Below the pieces are notes generated by a model. It was not told the origin of the DNA, ran no database searches, and was given only the letters and a program-made list of their open reading frames with translations. Positions 41,368-46,176 of a stretch of DNA of 46,176 nucleotides are shown one piece after another. A program made the translations under genes and the position numbers. The stretch's first letter is position 1. Every line of letters starts with the position of its first letter. Source of the DNA: an uncultured Lachnospiraceae bacterium (GTDB lineage Bacteria; Bacillota; Clostridia; Lachnospirales; Lachnospiraceae); NCBI GenBank assembly GCA_947246015.1, contig CAMXQE010000029.1:1-46176 (forward strand), written 5' to 3'.

Positions 41368-42312
41368 GTCGCTGATAAATTCCCAGCTCTGTTCTCCGGT
41401 AAGAAAGAGCTGTGCCCCAAGTTTCTCACAGCTTTGTATGACCTCAGCTTCCGCAGCATCAGCGGTTACTACCGCATATTTCGGACTCACTTTCTCAAAC
41501 ATTTCCTCTGTTGCTTTATTTGCCCTGCCATGATGGGGCACCTTATATAAATCAATTTCCGGCAGTTCTATCTCCAGCAGTTCCTCCGACCGTATACGCA
41601 GTGCATCTCCGGTAAAAAACATATGGACTTCCCCGTGGCCTGCCAGTACCGCCAGTGAATAATTGTTTGCCTTTTCATAATATGCTTCCTGCGGCGGGTA
41701 AACGGTAAGCTCCACATATCCGGCGCTGATTTCCAATACTTTATCCGTCAGACAGACAACCGGAATCCCTTTCTCCTCACAGGACTTATTAATACGCTCC
41801 AGCCGTTCCTCTTTCTTTTCCTCTCCCACATAGGCAGGCTCCACTACATGAGATACCGGAAGGCTGTCAAGCAGCAGCGCTGCCCCTCCTACGTGGTCTT
41901 TGTCCGGATGGGTCAGAATCAAATAATCTACCGCTGTAATGCCCTGCCCTTTCAGTTCTTCCAGCATCCGCTCCCCGTCCTGCTCCTCTCCCGTATCAAT
42001 CATGACTGCGCTCTGCCCGCTGCGGATGATGATACAATCTGCATCCTCCGCTGTTTTTAAAAAGCAGATATGCACTTCTCCGTTTTCTGCCGTTTCATCT
42101 GACGTTTTACCGGCATCTGCACTTCCCGTATCCGCTCCCGCCGTATTGCCAGGTGTCTGTTCCCCCGCCGCTTCTTCCTTTGCATATCCGGCAGATTCTC
42201 CGGCTCCTGTCTGTGCATTGCTGCCATCCGTGCATCCTGTGAACAGCATCCCAAGCAGCAGAAGCCAGAGGATAAAAGATTTTCCCCTATTTTCCGCCCT
42301 GCTTTTTTGCAT
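41335..42312 (-). CDS. ComEC-like metallo-beta-lactamase-fold lipoprotein
   Basis: A 325-residue secreted lipoprotein: signal peptide ending in lipobox LFTGC, a long Ala/Gly/Glu/Thr-rich linker (about 30-75), then an MBL-fold hydrolase domain. Metal ligands lie in ILTHPDKDHVGG, FFTGDAL and KVPHHGRANKATEE, the arrangement of the ComEC/Rec2 C-terminal domain. An extracellular phosphodiesterase or nuclease role is plausible, but no ComEC channel part is present. ATG 42312 is preferred (AGGAG 7 bases upstream); 42318 is too near. Confidence 0.85.
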   Translation of the reverse strand: MQKSRAENRGKSFILWLLLLGMLFTGCTDGSNAQTGAGESAGYAKEEAAGEQTPGNTAGADTGSADAGKTSDETAENGEVHICFLKTAEDADCIIIRSGQSAVMIDTGEEQDGERMLEELKGQGITAVDYLILTHPDKDHVGGAALLLDSLPVSHVVEPAYVGEEKKEERLERINKSCEEKGIPVVCLTDKVLEISAGYVELTVYPPQEAYYEKANNYSLAVLAGHGEVHMFFTGDALRIRSEELLEIELPEIDLYKVPHHGRANKATEEMFEKVSPKYAVVTADAAEAEVIQSCEKLGAQLFLTGEQSWEFISDGKELRPADRE

Positions 42313-42415
42313 ATCCATTCTCCTGCTATTGCTTCCCCGTTTCCTCATCTTTGCATTTTCCCCCGGCTTCCGTTTCTTATACTCCGATTACATTTCCCGT
42401 TTTATCATTTCCGTT

Positions 42416-42607
42416 GTAACAGTTCAGCCTCCGGCTTCCCTGTTACAGAATCTGCCCATTCTAAGGTCTACGTTCCACTTCGGCCGGCGCTAAACGTCCA
42501 CCGGACGGTTTGCGGCGCCTGTGGCGAGGGGCCGAGTACCGCTCGGCGAAATTCACGGAGTTTTACGGACTTTGCAGCCAGTGCAAAGTCCTGGTCTGAA
42601 CTGTTAC
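42416..42607. repeat. Composite of GTAACAG elements with inner palindromes
   Basis: The left end, 42416-42446, is a 31-bp element. The right end, 42567-42607, equals the right part of the 57-bp palindrome at 40412 apart from one base. Between them lie GTCC/GGAC (around 42500) and GCCGAG/CTCGGC (42531-42546) hairpins. The whole is bounded by GTAACAG and CTGTTAC. It occupies the gap between the MBL and ABC permease genes, which holds no other gene. Confidence 0.75.
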
Positions 42608-42614
42608 TTTCCGC

Positions 42615-43295
42615 TCAGTCAATCTGCATGATTTTCTTTGTAAAGGTATATTGTAAAGCCGCCAGGGAAATGATTACAGCCCCTAAAACCATCCAGACAT
42701 TTTCCTGATTCCTTTCACCGGCTGTTATTACAATCTGACGAAGACAGATAAAAATAATAGAGCTTACAATCGTCACAGCTACCGATTTTTTTGCCATCCC
42801 CGCCACAAATGTCCAAAGTCCCAGACAACAGAATACTATTATGCTGCTTAATGCCGCCGATATCCAGTTTTTCAATACCCCAACAGAAAAATCTCCGTAA
42901 ATCCAGTCAAACTGATAATCCGTCCAGATAATAAACAAAGAGCAGCATACATACCCAATCAGCATTGACACCGCCATAAAGATTGTAATAACCATCAGTT
43001 TTGATAACATCATTTTTTTTCTGTCAACCGGATACGTAAACATCAGTAAAATAGTTTTATTGTTGTATTCACTGATAACCATGGCTGAAACCAGGACCGA
43101 AAAGAAAATTACATAAATAAATGCGAAAATCATTTGAACCACCCGGAATGTATTTTCAAACGTGTCGGCATGATTCGATACATCATTCAGGGCTACGCAA
43201 ATAAAAAACATACTAAAAATAATTGCAATGAATGAAATAAAAATATACTGTAAAAGATGTATCTTTTTTAATTCCAGCTTCATTAAATGCATCAT
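42615..43295 (-). CDS. ABC-2 type exporter permease
   Basis: A 226-residue inner-membrane permease with six hydrophobic segments, as in BcrB/lantibiotic-immunity-type exporters. VISEYNNKTILLMFTYPVDRKKMMLSKL is the typical coupling region between TM2 and TM3. GGAGG lies 10 bases before the ATG, inside the end of the ATPase gene. It is the last gene of the RR-HK-ATPase-permease unit. Likely exports or expels an envelope-active peptide or lipid; substrate unknown. Confidence 0.87.
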   Translation of the reverse strand: MMHLMKLELKKIHLLQYIFISFIAIIFSMFFICVALNDVSNHADTFENTFRVVQMIFAFIYVIFFSVLVSAMVISEYNNKTILLMFTYPVDRKKMMLSKLMVITIFMAVSMLIGYVCCSLFIIWTDYQFDWIYGDFSVGVLKNWISAALSSIIVFCCLGLWTFVAGMAKKSVAVTIVSSIIFICLRQIVITAGERNQENVWMVLGAVIISLAALQYTFTKKIMQID

Positions 43296-43300
43296 ATCTC

Positions 43301-44212
43301 TTACACCTCCCCGATTATATGGAAAAAGTAATCTTCCAATGAATTTTGTTTTACTCCAATGCTTATAAGCCCAATTCCATTTTGTACAAGAACTGCTGAA
43401 ATTTCTTTCACGGATTTATCGGAATCGTATATCTCCGCCTTTTTATCCGTAATCACCTTAAAATCCGATAAACCAAGTTCCTGCTCCAATACATAACCTG
43501 TGCGCTCCATATCATCAACTTCCAGCTCAATATAATCCGTCTGGCACTTTCGAATATCTGACATGGAAATCTCCTTTAGAAGTTTCCCGCCCTGAATAAT
43601 TCCAACCGTATCCGCGATTTGCTCTACCTCCGACAGAATATGGCTGGAAATGAAAATAGTGGTGCCATACTCCTGATTGATATGACGAAAAAGTGTCCGC
43701 ATCTCCCGGATGCCCTCCGGGTCAAGGGCATTGATTGGTTCGTCTAATACCAGCAATTCCGGCTTTGTCAGAATCGCCCTGGCAATCGCAAGGCGCTGCT
43801 TCATACCCATGGAATAATGCGATACCGATTTTCCGTCGATGTTATTCAGACCGGCAAGCTGCATCGCTTCCCCGATTCTTTCCCTATTGTGAAACCCCAT
43901 ATATTCACAATGCAGTTCCAAATTCTGGCGTCCTGTGATTTTCTCATAGAAGCAGGGAGTTTCAATCAAAGAACCAATCCGCTTTAAGCACTCATAACTC
44001 TTATCTCCGATTTTTTTCCCAAATATGCTGACTTCACCGGAATCAGGATTCGTAAGGTTCAGCATCATCTTCATTACCGTACTTTTCCCCGCGCCGTTCG
44101 GTCCGACAAAACCGTAAATTTCCCCTTTCTTTACATGGATATTGACCGCATCCACTACCGTCTTGTTTTTATAAGACTTTACCAGGTTCCGCGTTTCCAT
44201 TATATATTCCAT
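43301..44212 (-). CDS. ABC exporter ATP-binding protein (BcrA/lantibiotic-type)
   Basis: A 303-residue ATPase: Walker A GPNGAGKST, Q-loop IGSLIETPCFYEKITGRQNLEL (BcrA-like), signature YSMGMKQRLAIARA, Walker B LLVLDEPINALDPEG, switch His in FISSHIL. A C-terminal 90-residue extension (TDYIELEVDDMERTGYVLE) is typical of the subclass. Of the two ATGs, 44212 is 9 bases from AAGGAG and preferred; 44221 touches it. The 78-bp gap upstream carries a candidate promoter and repeats bound by the response regulator. Confidence 0.92.
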   Translation of the reverse strand: MEYIMETRNLVKSYKNKTVVDAVNIHVKKGEIYGFVGPNGAGKSTVMKMMLNLTNPDSGEVSIFGKKIGDKSYECLKRIGSLIETPCFYEKITGRQNLELHCEYMGFHNRERIGEAMQLAGLNNIDGKSVSHYSMGMKQRLAIARAILTKPELLVLDEPINALDPEGIREMRTLFRHINQEYGTTIFISSHILSEVEQIADTVGIIQGGKLLKEISMSDIRKCQTDYIELEVDDMERTGYVLEQELGLSDFKVITDKKAEIYDSDKSVKEISAVLVQNGIGLISIGVKQNSLEDYFFHIIGEV

Positions 44213-44236
44213 TTTGCCCATCTCCTTTCAGATGAC

Positions 44237-44290
44237 AGTATACAAAACAGACTTATCTTTTCTCTGCCTGAAAACTAACTTTTTTCTAAC
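44237..44290 (-). promoter_or_regulatory. ABC promoter with GTTAG direct repeats
   Basis: Minus strand: two GTTAG half-sites 11 bp apart (44286-44290 and 44275-44279), then a -10 TATACT (44237-44242) with a poor -35. Spacing by one helical turn is typical for OmpR-family regulator sites, so the adjacent response regulator is the natural candidate to activate the exporter. Confidence 0.5.
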
Positions 44291-44299
44291 TTTTCACTT

Positions 44300-45229
44300 T
44301 CAGCTTCTTAATAGCAACGTAAAAGTTGTTTTCACGCCCGGTTCACTCATAACGCGTATATCGGCTTCCATCTGCAGGGCAAGATTTTTTGCAATGGTTA
44401 AACCCAAACCACTGCCGGAACCTTTTTGCGCTGTTGTGTAGTTCCTGAAAAAAATCTGTTCCTGATTTTTTTCAGGAATCCCCTTTCCATGATCCTCAAC
44501 TTCAATATTCACTTTGCCGGATTCTCTCTTTAACCGCAGCGATAAATACTTCCCTTCCCCTCCATGCCGGATTGCATTATCTATCAGGTTTTTCAAAATT
44601 CTTTTCAGGGCATCCGTATCCGCATATGCATATTCCGGCGATGTTCCAATCCCTATTTCCACATCATATCCGGCTTCTTCCAGTATATCATAATAATCCA
44701 GAATGACTTCATGGCAGATTTCTGCTATGTTTATCCGCTGCAGATTCATTTTCAAATCGCCGGATGTTATTTTGGACATGGTAAAGTATTCATTGATAGT
44801 TACTACTAATTCACTTGCCTTACTGTCAATTTGCGAAACCATATCCTGAATACTTTCTACTCCGGATGCTTTTTCCATCTTCCGGTTCAGCAGCTCACTA
44901 TAGCCTTTTAAAACGGTAAGCGGTGTCCGCAAGTCATGTGAAATGTTTGTCAGCACTTGCACCATCGCCTGTTTGGAACGTCCGTATTCGGCTTTTTGGG
45001 AATAAAAGGCATCCAACAGGCGGTTTATTTCCGCTGCAAGCTCTTTTATCTCCATGTTTTCCGATGGTATCAGAAGATACCCGTTTTCTCTCATATAGGA
45101 TTTTGTACCAATCCGTTCTTTGATATAGTGTAATTCCCTGTTGACTGCCCTGTATTTTGACCGTTCATACAAATACAGCAGAAACAAAAGTATAAGCAAT
45201 ATGAGCAAAAAGAAAAACGGCAGCAACAT
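44300..45229 (-). CDS. Sensor histidine kinase
   Basis: A 309-residue kinase with a single N-terminal membrane helix (residues 3-20) and no extracellular sensor domain. The DHp helix carries the phospho-acceptor His in NISHDLRTPLTVLKGY (about 98). The N box is LKNLIDNAIRHGG, the G1 box VEDHGKGIP and the G2 box GSGSGLGLTIAK. It starts right at the end of the response regulator gene, with GGAGG 7 bases before the ATG. With so little sensory part it may sense within the membrane or via the ABC exporter next to it, as in Bce/lantibiotic modules. Confidence 0.93.
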   Translation of the reverse strand: MLLPFFFLLILLILLFLLYLYERSKYRAVNRELHYIKERIGTKSYMRENGYLLIPSENMEIKELAAEINRLLDAFYSQKAEYGRSKQAMVQVLTNISHDLRTPLTVLKGYSELLNRKMEKASGVESIQDMVSQIDSKASELVVTINEYFTMSKITSGDLKMNLQRINIAEICHEVILDYYDILEEAGYDVEIGIGTSPEYAYADTDALKRILKNLIDNAIRHGGEGKYLSLRLKRESGKVNIEVEDHGKGIPEKNQEQIFFRNYTTAQKGSGSGLGLTIAKNLALQMEADIRVMSEPGVKTTFTLLLRS

Positions 45230-45925
45230 TTATTTTTCCTCCATCTTATATCCAATTCCCCATAAGGTCTTGATATATGCGGTATTGCCGTTTGAAGCAT
45301 TTTTCAGTTTCGTGCGGAGCCTGTTGATATGCGTATTCAATACATTTTCATTTCCGAAATAAGGTTCCTTCCATATCAGCTCATACAACCGTTCTTTTGA
45401 AAATGCCTGCCCCGGATTAGAAGCCAGCAAACTTAGTATTTCAAATTCCGTACGGGTTAAATCCAGGGAAACACCTGCTGCTTTGACCATATACGTTGCC
45501 GGATTAATTTCCAAATCTTTCACCCGGATGATTGTCTGCCCGGACGGACTGCCGTATCTGGCAGCACGTCTGATATTTGCCTTTATCCGTGCCGTAAGCT
45601 CAATCAGCGAAAAGGGCTTCACTACATAATCATCCGCCCCTAAATTCAATCCCATGGACTTATCCGCATCATTATCTTTGGCAGTTATGATAATGACAGG
45701 AATCGTACTGATACTTCGAATCCTTTTTATAATCTCCATACCACTGATATCCGGCAGCATCAGGTCCACAAGGGCAAGCGCATAATCATTTCCATCCTGA
45801 AATGCCTGAATTGCTGCGCCGCCGTCAGAAAAAACATCTACGGAAAAGTCCTCGCTGATTAAATAATTACTGACCATTTCACTAATGGAACTATCGTCTT
45901 CCACAATAAAAATTTTATTGTTCAT
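45230..45925 (-). CDS. OmpR-family response regulator
   Basis: A 231-residue regulator. The receiver domain has the acidic pocket EDD (9-11), the phospho-Asp in LVDLMLPDISG (about 54), Thr in ITAKD and Lys in VVKPF. The winged HTH (about 130-230) has LDLTRTEFEILSLLASNPGQ and LNTHINRLRTKL. AAGGGG lies 7 bases before the ATG. It is first of the TCS-ABC unit and translationally coupled to the kinase. A short open frame (45915-46010, 31 codons) overlaps its start by 11 nt. Confidence 0.95.
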   Translation of the reverse strand: MNNKIFIVEDDSSISEMVSNYLISEDFSVDVFSDGGAAIQAFQDGNDYALALVDLMLPDISGMEIIKRIRSISTIPVIIITAKDNDADKSMGLNLGADDYVVKPFSLIELTARIKANIRRAARYGSPSGQTIIRVKDLEINPATYMVKAAGVSLDLTRTEFEILSLLASNPGQAFSKERLYELIWKEPYFGNENVLNTHINRLRTKLKNASNGNTAYIKTLWGIGYKMEEK

Positions 45926-46006
45926 CTGTATTGCCCCTTCCTCGTTCCCATGCTTTTCCTCTAACTCCTGGTTGATTTCGAACCAGATACACTTCTTTAC
46001 CGGTTT

Positions 46007-46176
46007 TCATGCTTTTCTCTGCCGCCTGTCCGTATTTCTTCCATATTTCAGGACACCCTCACTAACGGCAAGAAATATCATACCACAGAAAATCAATATC
46101 AGCAATTCCGCATCTACTCTCCCAGCGGCGAAGAATAAACTCAACTCAGCACATCCTGTTTCCATATGGATTTCAC
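46007..46176 (-). CDS. Partial membrane-protein frame cut by the window edge
   Basis: Open from the right edge to a TGA at 46007-46009. It reads METGCAELSLFFAAGRVDAE, a strongly hydrophobic segment LLILIFCGMIFLAVSEGVL, then the charged tail KYGRNTDRRQRKA. It looks like a small or C-terminal single-helix membrane protein; no ribosome site is seen before the ATG at 46165, so it probably continues beyond the edge. Its stop overlaps (ATGA) the start of a 31-codon frame that reaches into the response regulator gene. Family unrecognised. Confidence 0.4.
   Translation of the reverse strand, partial: EIHMETGCAELSLFFAAGRVDAELLILIFCGMIFLAVSEGVLKYGRNTDRRQRKA

Noticed and set aside
37432..42312. A phage or integrative element carrying the Uma2, GNAT and MBL genes
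   Set aside because: No integrase, attachment repeats, relaxase or phage structural gene was found in or around the region.
45961..46010. tRNA T-arm-like GGTTCGAAATC on the minus strand
   Set aside because: No acceptor, D or anticodon arm can be built around it, and the stretch is read by a small open frame.

Overview
The window looks like a chromosome segment of a spore-forming, butyrate-producing Firmicute, most likely a gut Lachnospiraceae. The grounds are a ptb-buk butyrate pair, a spoVAC homologue, strong AGGAGG-type ribosome binding sites, moderate GC, GH2 and GH53 plant-glycan enzymes, a Cys/Asp-rich secreted protein, DUF6056, DUF975 and DUF4190-like membrane proteins, and a prfB gene with the classic +1 frameshift. 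No tRNA, rRNA, CRISPR array, phage gene or intact insertion sequence was seen.

Layout. 80-5314: beta-mannosidase, a Cys-rich protein, a small membrane protein, a HAD phosphatase and a LysR regulator. 5370-7976: purA behind a long structured leader, a decayed frame, and an Xre/zinc-ribbon membrane regulator. 8096-10603: an OpuC-like osmoprotectant ABC operon with a near-consensus promoter. 10889-13504: an AraC-type DNA-binding domain fused to a GyrB-like GHKL fold, followed by an ABC-F ATPase. 13527-22621: a sugar-binding lipoprotein paired with a chemoreceptor, and a galactan unit (cytoplasmic GH53, binding protein, two permeases) with a divergent AraC activator. 22753-31014: a secreted acidic-repeat protein, orphan spoVAC, a DegV protein, tex and several membrane or hypothetical proteins. 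31183-35023: secA-prfB. 35333-37351: ptb-buk behind a strong promoter and a Rex-like palindrome. 37432-42312: an HTH-Uma2 fusion, a GNAT acetyltransferase, an FtsX remnant, a small protein with a YdcF-type protein, a second Uma2 protein and a ComEC-like MBL lipoprotein. 42615-46176: a response regulator / histidine kinase / ABC exporter module and an edge fragment.

How genes work together. The galactan locus joins uptake (18723-16893), intracellular galactanase and an activator; the adjacent binding protein/chemoreceptor pair could steer swimming toward a related sugar. The TCS-ABC module resembles cell-envelope peptide-stress detoxification units. secA and prfB form a housekeeping operon.

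The least explained material lies between genes. At least three palindromic repeat families recur in both orientations: 31- or 57-bp elements bounded by GTAACAG/CTGTTAC, elements sharing GCGGCAGTCGC and GCTCGCGG, and larger composites. Separately, short tandem repeats of 13-18 bp begin at or next to the stop codons of secA, a sugar-binding-protein gene and a membrane-protein gene. The AraC-GyrB-like fusion at 10889-11797 is the most unusual protein.
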